A stretch of DNA of 64,000 bases from Acytostelium subglobosum LB1 (lineage: Eukaryota; Evosea; Eumycetozoa; Acytosteliales; Acytosteliaceae): the NCBI RefSeq assembly GCF_000787575.1, contig NW_012236512.1, positions 260,511 to 324,510 on the forward strand. Direction: 5' to 3'. Both the position numbers and the translations under genes were made by a program. Below are positions 21,225-33,398 of the stretch, piece by piece. The notes beneath the pieces were generated by a model. The model was given only the letters and a program-made list of their open reading frames with translations. It searched no databases and had not been told where the DNA came from. How positions within the stretch are numbered: position 1 is the first letter of the stretch; each line of letters begins with the position of its first letter.

Positions 21225-24200
21225 TTAGAATATTGAGTACTTTCCTTTATCTGAGTGTGATAGCAGTTGTGCCTCGTCCAAGATTCTCTTGATCTCTGCA
21301 ACGGCGGTGCGCACGCCAGAGTCAGTCGGACCTTCGACGAGCAATGAAAGCTTCTTCTGACCAGCTGGCACTGGCTTGTTGGGCGGGAAGTACAGACCCT
21401 TTGCAGTGATGGCTGTGCCAGTCATCTCGATGATCTGTTGCATGGCGTCCTTGTGTGTAACCTTCCATCTGGCCTGCTGTGAGTAATCATTGATCTCCAC
21501 CTCGTCGTGGAAGGTGGCCAAATGCTGCGATACTCTTGGTGGCTTGACTGGTGCTTTGACCACGCCAGTCGCCACGGCCACGGCTTGCTGTGCGGCACGA
21601 ATGGCCGCCTCTGTACTGATCTGCAGTGGTGTGGCAACGACTTGTTGAATTTGTTTGATTGCCTGCTCGCCGGCCGATAGACCATCTGCTGGTGTGGCTG
21701 GCGTGCCGTTGAGAGGGGTTTCGGGTGCTGGAGTGACATCAGCTGTTGGTGTGGCTGTGACGGGTGGAGTCTTGGTATCCTCCTTGACTTCCTTGACCTC
21801 GTCGTCATCCTCATCATCGTCAATGTCGTACTGTTTCTTCTCAAGCTTCCTCTTCTCCTTCTTTCGCTCCTCCTCGGCCGCATCAAACTTGTGACCACGA
21901 CCTCCGTATCCACTCGACACCTTGATCTCCTTGCCCTCTTGTCGCAGCTTGGCATACTCTTGGCCTAGCTTGACCAGCTCCTCTGGTACCTTGGCACCAG
22001 ACTGCTCGAGAGCCTTGATAATGCTTGGCGCGAACCTGCTCTCCTCCTGTAAGATGAATGTGTACGCTGTTCCCTTGTTGCCAGCTCTGCCAGTACGACC
22101 AACACGGTGAACATAGTCCTCGAGATGGTCGGGGCAATCAAAGTTGACAACCAGGTTCAGGTCCTTGACATCGAGTCCACGTGAGGCAAGTGGGGTGGCG
22201 ATGAGGATCTTCTTGATCTTGTTCTTAAAGTCTGATATGGTCTCGTCACGATCCGTCTGATCCTTGCTGCCGTGCAGCGACAGACATTCGTAGCCGGCCC
22301 TGCTAAGCTGGCCAAAGAGTGTGTCGGTGGTGTCCTGTTTGTTGGTAAAGATGAGGATAGAGCCCTTGTGATACCAAATGGCCAGTAGCTCGAGCAGACG
22401 ACGATACCTTGTCTCGTTGGGTCGAACCTCGACGATCTGCTCCACGTCCGCACAAACGATTGAACGACCGCCACAAATGATCTCCAGTGGCTTTGTAAGG
22501 ATCTTGCGTGCCACCTGCTCCACCTTGAATGGGAATGTCGCAGAGAACATGACTGTCTGGCGATCAGGTCGCACATTGTCGATTACGCACGTGATCTGTG
22601 GGCCAAAGCCCAGGTCGAACATTCTGTCGGCCTCGTCGAGTACGACGAAGCTTACACGACGAAGATTGGTGATACGCTTGTTGTTGGCGCACAGGATATC
22701 GATCATGCGACCAGGTGTGCAGACGACAATGTCTGCGCCACGCTTGAGATCCGAGATCTGTTCACCAATGTTGGCACCACCATAGACACAGCTGACGCGC
22801 AGACCAAGCACCTTGGAGAACTTCTTGCACTCAGAGTAGATCTGTAGCGCAAGCTCACGTGTTGGCGACATGATCAGGCCAACCATGCCCTCGCCCGCCT
22901 TTGGCTTCTCCTGCGCCAGCACATGACGGAACATTGGCAAAAGGAAGGCCAGTGTCTTGCCCGAGCCAGTCCTGGCAATTCCAATCACATCGCGACCGCT
23001 CATAATGGCGGGTATCGTCTGTGCCTGAATCGAAGTTGGTTTCTCATACTTGTGAGTCTTAAGTAGTTGATGACTATATTGTTGGTGATGATGGATGAGG
23101 GGGACAAACATTGTAACATTAGTGATGTTCTTGATGAGTTAATCAATGATTTTGATCGCTTGTACTTACATCTTCTCAGGCAGTCCACACTGCGACCAGG
23201 TCTGGATGGGCTTGGGACAGTTCTTGCCGGCGATCTTGATGCCCATCTCGTAGCGTGCGTCGATAACTTCGGTGTCGGTCATGTTGGCCAGTGAGGGTAC
23301 CTCGATGTAAAAGTTCTTCTCAAAGTCAGGGTAGTCCATCTTGGCATGGTCGGTGCTGAGGAGTTCACGCTTACCCTTCTTCACCTCTTTCAACTTGTCG
23401 CTCTCGTCGTCGGACTCCTCTTCCATCGCTTGGGCTGCCTCCTCGCCATCCTCAAGTCGCACTGCCTTGATGCCACTACCTCCGGCACCACTGTTGGCCG
23501 CGGCAGATGAGTTTGATGCACCATTTGTCGAAATGCTACTCGTGGCTTTCTGTTGTTGCTCTTGTTGTTGTTGCTGCTTCTTCTGTTCCTTGCTTAGCAT
23601 TTGGTTCATGAAGGCGTCCAATGGATCCTCTTCATCATCTTCGACTTGTTCTGATGCTTGTGGTGCTGTCTCCTTTGCCATCATCGCGTCTGTTGTCGGT
23701 GCGGGGGCGTCAGTCTTTGCCTCCTTCTTCTCTTCATCTATTTGCGCTGGCTTCATCTCTGTATCCTTTTCCTTCTCCTGATCGCCATCCTGATTTTGAT
23801 CCTTATCCTTCTCTTCCTCGTCATCGTCCAGACTCCATTTATGATCAGCAGCGTTGGAAGCCACTGCCTCGACATCCTGACTGGCCTGTTCTGCTCCTGC
23901 AGCGGCCAATGCTTGCTTCTCTTGCTCCTCCTTCTCCTTCCTCCACCTCTCCACCTTTTCTCTTCGCTTCCTCATATCCTCATCCAATCTCTCCTGTTCC
24001 TTCATTCTCTCCTCCTCTCGTTGTTTCTTTAGTAGCTCCTCATCGACCGTTGGCACTGTTGGTGCTGGAGGTGGAGGACTAGGTGTCTGTAGATATGCAT
24101 GAGTAGGTGTCTGTGGATAAGCATGTGGATTGACGTGTTGAGGTGCATGTGGCGGTACATGTGGCGGTATGTGTGGCGGTATGTGTGGCGGAGTTTGGGA

Positions 24201-24779
24201 TTGATGAGAATATGGCTGATGTTGAACGTGTGGTACATGTGGCGGAGTATGTGATGTTACGTGTGGCGGATAATGTGGATGTAGTGGCGGAGTTGTTTGA
24301 ATGTGACTTGGAGGTGGTGACTCCCTCAGAGGGACAACTCTCTGGCGATCATATTCTTCCCTGTCTCTATATTCTCTTCCAGCAGATCCTCTGTTATCTC
24401 TTATGTCTCGACCACCATCTCTTGGATACTCTCTATCTCTGTTGTCTCTATAATCTCTGTTATCTCTTGGGTCGCCTCGAGGGTATTCACCTCTACCACC
24501 ATCTCTAGGATCAGGTCTATAATCTCTATTATCTCTATTATCTCTATAATCTCTATTGTCTCTATTATCTCTATAGTCTCTTCTATCACCTCTATAATCA
24601 CCTCTATTATCTCTATTATCTCTATAGTCTCTATTATCTCTTTCTCTATCTCTATCCCTATCTCTCAACTCTCTTTCTCTTTGATCTCTATCCCTATCTG
24701 AACTCCTACGTTGTTGTGATGATCTTCCACTATCATCTCTCTCATTGGATGGTCTCTTTCTCTTTAAATCTCCATCCAT
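21225..24779 (-). CDS. ddx46: DEAD-box RNA helicase of the DDX46/Prp5 type
   Basis: Predicted spliceosomal helicase that acts at pre-spliceosome assembly on the U2-branch site (known of the family). Two exons: 24779-23170 and 23073-21225 with a 96-nt intron (GTAAGT ... TATAG); the join reads CGLPEKIHQLLKTHKYEKPT. About 1,152 residues, usual for the family. N-terminus: an RD/RS-like region with dozens of RD, RDN and RDY units, then a His/Pro repeat region, then a long charged coiled stretch. Core: Q-motif KPTSIQAQ, motif I ARTGSGKT, PTRELA, DEAD, SAT, and HRVGRTGR. The C-terminus has the acidic stretch and the KH-like ending typical of DDX46 orthologues (KKLSLLVEGPTDSGV). Confidence is high for the subfamily because of the architecture. 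Confidence 0.93.
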
Positions 24780-25021
24780 TATATATATATATCTATATTA
24801 TGTTATACAAGTAATACTTGAATGAATGAAGGAATGAATGCATGAAGTTCTCGAATATCACAACTTTCTAACACATAGAGAGAATTAATTCTACTTTTGA
24901 AAATTGAACAATTGACGAGTCAGCTCATCAAAGAGGCACATCATTGTGTTTATTATTTATAGATGGAATAAACGATAAGGGTATGTAAGAATACAATCAT
25001 GGATGGGATTGACATTACAAG

Positions 25022-25370
25022 TTATGATGGTGATGGGTTGAGGGCTGGATCGCCCTGTCCGTCACCGACCTCGTCAATCAACATTTGCTCGACATTCCTT
25101 GGAGTGTCAAAGCATTGTTGGTGAACCATTGCTGCAGCGCTCAAACTATTATGTGAGTTTAAATATTTATATTAGTATTTGTATTACAAAATATAAGGTA
25201 AGAAATGGGTATACATACTTGGCATGACTTTGGAGGAACTCCATACCATTCCATGACATGAATGCTCGGGAGGGGGTGGCGGCGATGGTCTTGGTACAGC
25301 TGACAGTGTGATTGACAACTGAAGATGAAGGCAGGACCGCACTTCTCAATAACTTTCCAATTCTATTCAT
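25022..25370 (-). CDS. Small protein with mitochondrial-type presequence (two exons)
   Basis: About 91 residues. Exon 1 25370-25219, intron 25146-25218 (GTATGT ... TAATAG), exon 2 25145-25022, stop TAA. The phase-2 join gives QSHANLSAAAMVHQQC. The first ~35 residues are basic, Ser/Ala/Thr-rich and free of acidic residues (MNRIGKLLRSAVLPSSS), as in matrix-targeting signals. The C-terminal half is acidic and ends NPSPS. No family recognised; a small accessory subunit of an inner-membrane complex is possible but unsupported. Reading through the intron would give a false hydrophobic C-terminus, so the gene is easily misannotated. Confidence 0.7.
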
Positions 25371-26330
25371 ATTGTTTAGTTTTATCGTTGAGGTAATTGT
25401 TGAAGATGTAATTGTAAATGTAATCTTTGATTATTATTGTTCATGAACAATATTAGTATTTGTTTGTTTGACAAAGGGTATTTAGGTAGGTAGGGATATC
25501 AATTAAGTTGAATGATTAATCATTTGTCCACTCCAGGAGTCTTATTTATACCTTTCGAATTGAGTGTGTGGATGTGACTGGGGAGTTAACTTGTCAACTA
25601 TCCACTTCCATCTTTGATCACTACACTCTCTCATCGCCCAACCCCCCTTCAGCTGACTCACTCTTTACTTACTTCTTTACATCCATCCTTCCGACCTTGA
25701 CCAAGACCATCAACCTACGCGCCAAATGGATTGAGGAATGAGTTGATACATACACTCATACACCTACACACACACTAATACTTAACATAAAGAGTAAGGT
25801 TGTCAATAACTACCTTCATTATTCCGAAAGCAGAAGTTCAAGGGGTAAGGACTTCCCCCCAACCCCCATTCTAATAATAACCTCACTCACACAGGATAAT
25901 TAATCTAGATGAATGTGCGGACCAACATTGGCCCACTTGTCTTGGATGGTCAACTTTTTTCCAATTATGGTAATTGATCTTTATGTGTTGTGGGGTTGAA
26001 CCACACAATAAGACACTTCGTATTCATTATCTGAAGCCCTGCTCACTAATGAATTGAGTTTGTGTGTGTGTGCTTTGTTTGAGGATACACAAGGTGTTGT
26101 CGTGGCTGCATGTCAATAATTCTGCCGCCAACAAAGTGGATAATGGATAAAGAAGTGTTGGTGGTTGGAAGTTAGAACCATGCAGATGTTTGAAGAAAGG
26201 AAGGATCAAATATTCGTGGCGCGACACACTAAAGGAGCATTCATACTACCTTTCCTCTTTCCTTCCTTCCTCTGACACTGTCAGAATAACACTGCAGTGC
26301 ACTTCGCATGTCATTCATTCTTTATGGCTA
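25371..26330. other. 960-bp spacer without a supported gene
   Basis: Upstream flank of the small mitochondrial-type gene and 3' flank of dolichyldiphosphatase. Open frames here (e.g. minus strand 26227-26027) show no domain, codon bias or splice context. Features seen: a G-run/C-run pair around 25838-25866 (AAGGGGTAAGGACTTCCCCCC) that could fold weakly, CT-rich tracts near 26245-26275, and several CACACA runs. No RNA gene recognised. Confidence 0.5.
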
Positions 26331-27272
26331 TTACATCTTCTTCTTTTGTTGATTTGGAGACTGTGATGATGATCCTTGTTGCTTTAGTCTACTGATCTCT
26401 TTTAGGGAATTGTTGTACTCGAACTGCATAAGATTGGGGATCAAGGTCGTGTCCCTCAGATAGAAGTATCGACCAATTGGTGAATCAGCCAACAAAGGGA
26501 ATATGAAAGGTACAAATATATACTCAGTCACTCCGTACCATATCATCGCCAATGTCATACCAATAACTGAACCATAAGCTACCTGTCTATCAGTATGATA
26601 TCCAAGATGAACCCTATACAACGAATGCGTCTTGGTTAGTGACTTTGACACTGTGAGTCAGTCATTTTGACAACATACCTTGAGTAGGCTACAGCCAAGG
26701 CCAATGTGAACAGAACTACAATTAGTACTCTCTTGATGTGTTTGCATATCTTTGTCTTATTCTTCACCATGAACATCGTCACCAACAATGCAAAGAAGAA
26801 CATAAACTGTGCATGATCCGAAGGCATTCCATAACTCTTCTTTCTCAATTGTTCTATTCATTCAATCATTAGTCTACTGCTTGACACATGGATACTAGTC
26901 AACAAAGTAGTTTACATACGGATATGAGTTGGTCTTCCCTCCTTGATCGACTTCTTCAGCACATAGTTTATCGCTTCACTCACTAGGAGTCCTCCAAGTA
27001 GTGAGCCAGTTCGCAAGTCACGTCTGTGTTGTGTTTGTGTCGAGTGTGGATTGTGTTAGCCACCAACTTTCATTCATTCATTGCATCATCCATCATTCAT
27101 TCACTCACTTGAATATGACAAGAGTTGCAACGGATACTACAATGATCAGTGGTATCAGAGTGATGTACGCCCAGATCAAACCTTGAGGATCGTTCATATC
27201 ATAATGTACTGTTGTCAACTCCAAATGTGTCAATGCCACATGGACATTCGCTTCAGGTTGTTCCACTGTCAT
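26331..27272 (-). CDS. dolpp1: Dolichyldiphosphatase (PAP2 family, four exons)
   Basis: ER-membrane enzyme that converts dolichyl diphosphate to dolichyl phosphate for N-glycosylation (family knowledge). Exons 27272-27109, 27023-26920, 26853-26679, 26613-26331; introns GTGAGT...CACAG, GTATGT...AATAG, GTATGT...TATAG; sum 726 nt, 241 residues, close to the usual ~240. The three PAP2 motifs fall on three exons: KKSIKEGRP (KxxxxxxRP), MPSDH (PSxH; here Ser-Asp-His) and SRVHLGYHTD (SRxxxxxHxxxD, created across the last splice). Hydrophobic spans surround them: ITLIPLIIVVSVATLV, FMFFFALLVTMF, VLIVVLFTLALAV and a later pair. The C-terminus is a Gln/Lys tail. The gene is divergent from the ankyrin-like gene with 192 bp between starts. 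Confidence 0.92.
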
Positions 27273-27464
27273 CTTCATATATATTACAATGTTGATGTTG
27301 TTGATTTCTCTTTGAAGATTTGAATATGCAAGTTGATGATGATCAACAACGGAAAGTTGGAAAAAGGAAGATCTGAAGAAATGAAGGGGTTTGACAACTT
27401 TGAGGTCAACTTTCTCTCATTCATTTATTCATTCATACTTTACAATCAATCAAACAAATACATA

Positions 27465-29849
27465 ATGGTCGATCACTCACTGGTGTCATCCACTGATGAT
27501 CACCAACTCATCAAAGACAAAGACAAATACAAGTTCCAGGTGATACATTCAGTCTTAACAAATAGATATCTATTACGTAATATTATACAATCGTTACCAT
27601 CTTATATTTGGCAATTAGTTTGTACTTCTACATTGGATAAGGATTGGCGTACAAAGTATAATCAATGGAATACATTGTCGGCAATAATCGAAGGTAGACA
27701 TTTTGGTCTTATCATTGATCGACTGCGGCTTGGCCTAGATCTGGTCGTGGACGATTCCAGTATACACAAGTTCCTACAAACTTGCACCGACGTTCATGTG
27801 TTCAACGCACTGTACAAAGCCAAGCGCAACTACTTTATCAATCATCAACTGCTGGCATACGCTGTGAGGAGTGGATCGATCGAGATTGTCAAGACACTGG
27901 CGGAACAGACCTTCCCCATCCGCTTCCAAAGGACGCGCCACAGCTACACCCCCAACATCAAGGAGTACAAGTACTCTGACCTGCTCCTTCAAGAGGCCTG
28001 GGTATGTCGTCAGTACTCAATGTACTTCTACCTTTTGAACAACGTCAAGGACGAGGATGGCGAGCCACTGTGCGACAAGAGTTTGTTCCAGAACACCAAG
28101 GCAGTGATGATTGGCAGGGTCAACTCTCTGCTCATCAAGGATATCAAGATGTTTAGTGCCGTGCGTCAAATGGCGCATCCAGAGTTTGCCAACATCATGG
28201 TGGAGTGGGCCGCAGCCAATCCCGAGATCCTATACATGACAGATGACACCGAGTTGATTGATCGCCTCGTCCCCGCCAATCTCTTGCCCAAGCTCAAGTC
28301 GAACCATGACTGGACCCAGCATTATCACGCTGTTGTCGATTCCTCTGGCTATCATTTCACCTACACCACATTTGAGTCGTTGATCAAGGCTTGCATTGAC
28401 CTCGACCTCGCACCCATGGAGCCACTGATCCAATCAAAGTATGCTGAATCAAGGCGTCGATGTATCACTTATGGTGTTCCAGAGTGCGATCTAGGCCCTG
28501 TCGAGATGGACATCAACACTCCAACATACCTCGATATTGTAATACTGGAGCAGTTGGCTATTAATAACTTGAGGGTGGATGTATATAGTTCGACAATGGT
28601 CAGGATTATCAAGACTGGCACTTTAGTGTTGATACCCTACATACTCGAATACATACAACGTGGACGCACTGATGGCTCATCGATGCATGATCAATTCTAC
28701 ACTTTGGTTCGCTTTGGAGAGATGAGTCAACTCAAGCTCGCCATCAAACATTTGGAGGCACGCGCCAAGATAGACACTATAGTAGTGTATAGACTACTTC
28801 AGTCGCTGATCAACTCACCTCATGAGGTGGTCGAGTTGATCGTCCACACATTCCAAAAGCCAATCCGTGCCTCTAATGACTTTAGGTTCACAACCATCAA
28901 CCCGAACCAATTGATGTTGTCCGATGCCGTGTTTGAACTGGGCCACTCATTGAAGATCTTCAAAACAACCTACATATCTGATCACAACACCATCAAGTAT
29001 CTGCTCAAGAATCCAACTGGTCGACATGACTGCCTTCTTGGTGAGTGGGCTGCACGCTTTGGATGCCTCGATGTTTTGAGGCTCACTCCAAAAACGTCGG
29101 ACTCCAACAATCACAACATGCAACACGCCATTGTGGGTGGACATCCGAGCAGCATTGGATTCATGTTGGAGCGACGCAAGTTCCTGATGAGACAGGACAC
29201 CGAACTGATTGCCAAGTTGAACAATATCAAGACATATGATCTGATCGTTGACAAGCTGGGCTTGAAGCCCAGCAAGATTGAAGAGCTTTTCTTCGAGCCC
29301 GAGACGCTGAAGACCTTCTTTATTCATGGTAGCGATGAGTTACTGCGCCACATTCTCAGGAAGCATGGTCTTAAGCTGCCCAAGCTGGAACCATCCTTTG
29401 TCCACTATGGTCATGTCTCCATTCTCAAGATGTGCATTGGCCAATTCATCAATAACCTCGAGCCCATCAATGTAGCAATCGTGAACAATAGAGTCGAAGT
29501 GTTTGACCTCCTGTTCAACAAGTTGAGGCAAATGGATGAGTTCTTTGAGGAGTCCAAGTCAATGTTCTGCAGCGATGTCCTGGACAATGTATTCAAGGAG
29601 AAACTGGAGCAGTTGATAAAGTCCAATTGCTATGCAATGATATTGCGAGCCGTTCTGCTCGGTGCCTACATGGACCTCGTTGTATTCACTCCTCAACTCA
29701 AGTTCAAATACCCAACCAACGTGACCATCCAGTGTCTGGGCAAGATGTACCTCAAGAAGAAGAAGGAGTTGAGGAAGGCCAAGCAGTTCCAAAATATTGC
29801 CCAAGACCAAGCCCAAGTCCTACTGAAGGACTTGACAATCAATCAATAA
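27465..29849 (+). CDS. Ankyrin-like repeat protein of the dictyostelid FNIP/ankyrin style
   Basis: 794 residues from ATG 27465 (AAATACATAATGG). The frame stays open back to 27333, but that part looks like leader (ATTCATTCATAC). The N-terminus has a conserved-looking opening (FQVIHSVLTNRYLLRNIIQS ... IWQLVC), common in Dictyostelium ankyrin-type proteins that often carry an N-terminal F-box-like segment. The rest is a series of ~30-residue helical pairs such as LLAYAVRSGSIEIVKTLAEQ, characteristic of degenerate ankyrin units. It ends with a basic helix (KKKKELRKAKQFQN). No catalytic motif or membrane span. Likely a protein-binding scaffold; partner unknown. No intron needed. Confidence 0.8.
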   Translation: MVDHSLVSSTDDHQLIKDKDKYKFQVIHSVLTNRYLLRNIIQSLPSYIWQLVCTSTLDKDWRTKYNQWNTLSAIIEGRHFGLIIDRLRLGLDLVVDDSSIHKFLQTCTDVHVFNALYKAKRNYFINHQLLAYAVRSGSIEIVKTLAEQTFPIRFQRTRHSYTPNIKEYKYSDLLLQEAWVCRQYSMYFYLLNNVKDEDGEPLCDKSLFQNTKAVMIGRVNSLLIKDIKMFSAVRQMAHPEFANIMVEWAAANPEILYMTDDTELIDRLVPANLLPKLKSNHDWTQHYHAVVDSSGYHFTYTTFESLIKACIDLDLAPMEPLIQSKYAESRRRCITYGVPECDLGPVEMDINTPTYLDIVILEQLAINNLRVDVYSSTMVRIIKTGTLVLIPYILEYIQRGRTDGSSMHDQFYTLVRFGEMSQLKLAIKHLEARAKIDTIVVYRLLQSLINSPHEVVELIVHTFQKPIRASNDFRFTTINPNQLMLSDAVFELGHSLKIFKTTYISDHNTIKYLLKNPTGRHDCLLGEWAARFGCLDVLRLTPKTSDSNNHNMQHAIVGGHPSSIGFMLERRKFLMRQDTELIAKLNNIKTYDLIVDKLGLKPSKIEELFFEPETLKTFFIHGSDELLRHILRKHGLKLPKLEPSFVHYGHVSILKMCIGQFINNLEPINVAIVNNRVEVFDLLFNKLRQMDEFFEESKSMFCSDVLDNVFKEKLEQLIKSNCYAMILRAVLLGAYMDLVVFTPQLKFKYPTNVTIQCLGKMYLKKKKELRKAKQFQNIAQDQAQVLLKDLTINQ

Positions 29850-29920
29850 TAAAGCCATTCCAGTCCATCTCCCTCCCCAAGGGTACCTGTTTCGTGTTGC
29901 CTCATGAGGCTGATGTTTGT

Positions 29921-32344
29921 TTATTGCTCAATGGACAAGCTTTGGAGCTCATCTGTTGGCAAGTCATTGAATTGATCTGTGACATTCAGTGCCACCGCCA
30001 GCTGATTGACCGTGTTCAACACAGTCCTATGTGTAAGTATCGATTGAGGTATCGCTGGGCTACTCGAAACTTGGTATATCTACCGTGTATTGCATTGATG
30101 TCAGTAAGTGATTGAATGAATGGGCGTGCAGTGAAGGTTGGTAGAACTTACATTCTCTTGGAAGTCCTTGTGAAGATGGAAGACGGCATGGCAGAATATG
30201 AAACGTACGATGAACGAACGCAAGAAGTCGTCGTTCAGGAAGAAGGCAAAGGAGGGTGGCAATGATGTCACGTTGTCAAACAGTGTCTTGGTTATGGCGT
30301 TCATCGCACTCTGTACGATGGACTGGTAGTTGGACAGTGATTTAGAGGATATCTTGTTACAGGCGGTCGTATCACAAAAGGCGCACAGTGGATCATGTAG
30401 GAAGAACGTGAACAGATTGCCAAATGGTGCTGTCCTCTTACCATTGCTCACAATTTCTGGAGAGTTGTGGAGATGTATGAATGAATGAGTTAGTGAGTGA
30501 GGTGATGGATGATTGATTGATTGATGGTGATACATACTCTTCGGGGTTGACAGAGGAGACAGCAACGAGACGAACGGTTGATCGAATGGTGGCTGGAAGT
30601 CTTTGAAAATCTGACTGCTTTTGGAATCGATAATCAAGAAGAATGGCTTCCTGCAGTATGGCAAGAGATCGAATGGATATAGCGCATCAGACTTTACATT
30701 GTCATTGATCGTGCTACTGTTGTTGTTGTTGTTGTTGTTGTTGTTTCCATTCTGTTGTTGTTGTTGTTGAGTCTGTGGTTGTGGTGCTTGTGGTTGTGGC
30801 TTCTGTCCTCCACCATTCATCAATAGTCCACCAGAGTAGCCTCCATTGAAGCGATCAGTTGTCGTTGTTGTGGTTGTGGTGGATGTGGTGTTGTTGGTTC
30901 CATTCTTGATACCATCGACAGAGAGATAGAGCAGCAGGGCCTTGTTGTCACCCAACTCCTTGATCGTGTTTGAAAGGAAGAGCAACAGCTGTGATATGGT
31001 TGGCCTGTACAGTAGATACTTGTGAGGGTTCTTCTTCTTGCTTGAGCTTGGCGAGATCAACAGTGACGAGGATGACGATGATGCGCCAGATGATGATGAT
31101 GAAGAGTTGTCACCAGACTTGCTATCCTGCTTGTCGGATGGGTCCTACAGTAGTATGGTTGGGTGTCAGTACTCTTGGAAGTCCAAAAAAGAGTGATCAA
31201 TCAATCATTCAATCATTCATTACCTTAAGCTCTGGAGTGTCATACTCGAGTGATTGAGTCATTCTAAACATGTCGAGAGTGATCTCACTGAACTTGATCT
31301 GGTTGTGATGGTTACCAACGAGGATGGCCTGTTGGAGGATGGAGGATGGCTCACAGGGCGAGGGCAGAGTGCCCTGATGTGGGTTGAGACGATGCGACAC
31401 CTGCATAGGGCCATTGCTGTCAGAGAATGATACACATTGGTCGGCCTGCAAAAATGTGAAGATCTCCTGGATCACCAGAGACCACTCGTGGGCATCGTTT
31501 GGCTTGTGTGTCTTGGTGTAGTCCTTGATGTGCTTAAACAGCTCTTCGACAAGATCGTACACCACCTTCTTCTTGTTGAGCAACAAGCACACCACGATGA
31601 ATCTGGCATAGTATCGCAGTTGCTTGACCATCATGTCCGACATCTTGGCATCAACAGACACGTCCTTAAAGTATGATCTCAACCTAATGGCTTCGTAGAA
31701 TATGTAGGATTCATGTAGATAGCTTGTGTCACTTGTTCTTAGACTTGATAGTTTGTTTGAGTGGCGTACGGTGTAAGTATGATTGGTCGATTGATTGTTT
31801 GATTGATCAATGTTACACATACTAATAGTGATAATAGAGTTGACCAATCTTTGATGCTATCTCTCCTATCTCACATCTTTTAAGTCCATATTTGTCTGTC
31901 TCCAACAATGATCGATATTGTTGTTGATGTTTCCACAACTATATTTGATTGAATGATCGAATGAATGTTAACAACGTGATGAGACTTGGAGCACGATAAC
32001 AATAACAATACCTTTGTATAGAGCTCAAAGGTCTTTTGAAAGAATGGCTGCCACTGTCTACCAAACTGTGGAAGATCGCGAAGACCAACAAACAATGACT
32101 GTGACTTCCTCAACAAATGTTCAAATGTCTTTATAGGATTCATTACATCTGATGATGAAGATGATGATGAGTTTGGTGTACTACTATTATTGTTGTTGTT
32201 GCCATTGTTGTTGACACCTGCTGCTACTGTGCTCGAGATATTGTTGTTATTATTGTTGCTGTTGTTATTGTTGTTGTTGGTAACTCCTACACCAGCAGCA
32301 GTCGCACCAACAACAGGTATAGAGTTTGAGACTGCGTGTGACAT
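29921..32344 (-). CDS. scai: SCAI homologue (suppressor of cancer cell invasion family), six exons
   Basis: Animal SCAI is a nuclear cofactor that represses MRTF/SRF transcription and acts in double-strand-break repair (family knowledge). Exons: 32344-32012, 31938-31823, 31743-31224, 31144-30538, 30456-30152, 30079-29921; introns 72-81 nt, all GT-AG; total 2,040 nt, 679 residues. Diagnostic stretches: YLHESYIFYEAIRLRSYF, KQLRYYARFIVVCLLLNKKK, DYTKTHKPNDAHEWSLVIQE, ALYPFDLLPYCRKPFFLIID and NLFTFFLHDPLCAFC. Dictyostelid additions are an Asn-rich N-terminus (~residues 25-70) and a Thr/Asn/Gln insert in exon 4. The exon 4-5 intron is in frame and stop-free, and the last exon (IYQVSSSPAIPQ ... QSLSIEQ) is easy to miss. 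It is convergent with the ankyrin-like gene, 71 bp apart. Confidence 0.9.
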
Positions 32345-32587
32345 TACTATATATTTATTACTGTCGTTATATATGATTGATTGATAATGAAGATGTGACC
32401 TTATGCTAGATGAAGCTGAAGAAGTGACAAGTTGTGTCAAGTTCAATTTGAGCTCACGAACCCACATACCACCCACTTTGAATTGAATCCCCTTCTCATT
32501 TATTATTTGCAAACTTTTGAACTTCGACAAGTGTCATCCCAAATAGGAAGGGAATGGAATAATTCCAGTATCCAATTAATTGAATGA

Positions 32588-33322
32588 TTACATATCGGTT
32601 ATAGTTGCATTACGGATGTCTGTGGCAAAGTTACTGATCACCTCGAAACTGTCACGTATTTGTTGGAGCAGGGTATCGCGATTGTCCAACTTTGTATTCT
32701 CTCCCAAGATGTAATTATTGCCACATCTCTCGATCAACAAACAACTATGTTGTGGCTCGGTGAACTCATCATCGTCCGACATCAAACTGTTACCACTGAC
32801 ACTGGTGTGCTCGGTTGCCATTTGAGTGTGCATTGGATGATATGACTTGATGTAACCCTGGCTGTTCATTCTTCGCGACGAGCCATTGACATCGCCCTTG
32901 CCAGTCAGACTCTTAATACTGCTGATACAACTGAAGAATATCTCCTTCATGGTCAACTCCTCGTTGAGCAACTCTGGGGGGACGGTGGAGAAGTGGATGG
33001 CCATCTTGTTGTGGTCGATCACGCCGTAGACTGTTGAGCCAAGCGTGATCTGGCGATTCTTGATTGGTGACGCCTTCTTGATTTTGAACAACTGTTTGAT
33101 CACTTTGAATTGTGAGTGCTCGACATTTAGGTTGCCGGCCAGCAGACGTCCCTTGCGATCCAGTACGGCAAGACCGGTGATATTGCCCACATTAGAGATG
33201 ATGTCGAACAATGCCTTGTCACTGGTACGCGATGGACCTGGTATAGGTGTATTTATACTCATCGAGTCAAAATTTGGCACGGGTATATCAACAACACTTG
33301 ATTCAAGGGTAGGTGTAGACAT
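32588..33322 (-). CDS. Conserved-looking 244-residue protein, function unknown
   Basis: Single-exon frame from ATG 33322 to TAA/TGA-type stop at 32588. After a Pro/Ser/Thr-rich start (~35 residues) a compact alpha-beta segment follows: ALFDIISNVGNITGLAVLDR, KGRLLAGNLN, then GSTVYGVIDHNKMAIHFSTV. This resembles a roadblock/longin- or profilin-like fold, but I cannot assign it. A low-complexity Ser/His/acidic insert (~150-195) precedes a conserved-looking C-terminus (CLLIERCGNNYILGEN). No signal peptide or membrane span. It lies just upstream of SCAI on the same strand, 243 bp away, with no sign of co-transcription. Confidence 0.75.
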   Translation of the reverse strand: MSTPTLESSVVDIPVPNFDSMSINTPIPGPSRTSDKALFDIISNVGNITGLAVLDRKGRLLAGNLNVEHSQFKVIKQLFKIKKASPIKNRQITLGSTVYGVIDHNKMAIHFSTVPPELLNEELTMKEIFFSCISSIKSLTGKGDVNGSSRRMNSQGYIKSYHPMHTQMATEHTSVSGNSLMSDDDEFTEPQHSCLLIERCGNNYILGENTKLDNRDTLLQQIRDSFEVISNFATDIRNATITDM

Positions 33323-33356
33323 TATTATTATTATTATTATTGTGATTATATTATTA

Positions 33357-33396
<40 letters not shown>

Positions 33397-33398
33397 GA
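33323..33398. repeat. ATT trinucleotide microsatellite
   Basis: Two blocks of (ATT)n at ~33322-33342 and ~33357-33396 separated by a short AT-rich break, immediately upstream of the minus-strand gene at 33322, so it is (AAT)n in its leader or promoter. Confidence 0.9.

Noticed and set aside
25167-25218. Hydrophobic C-terminus KYVYPFLTLYFVIQILI on the small mitochondrial-type protein
   Set aside because: It is translation of an intron starting GTATGTATAC; splicing gives a soluble acidic C-terminus with matching phase.
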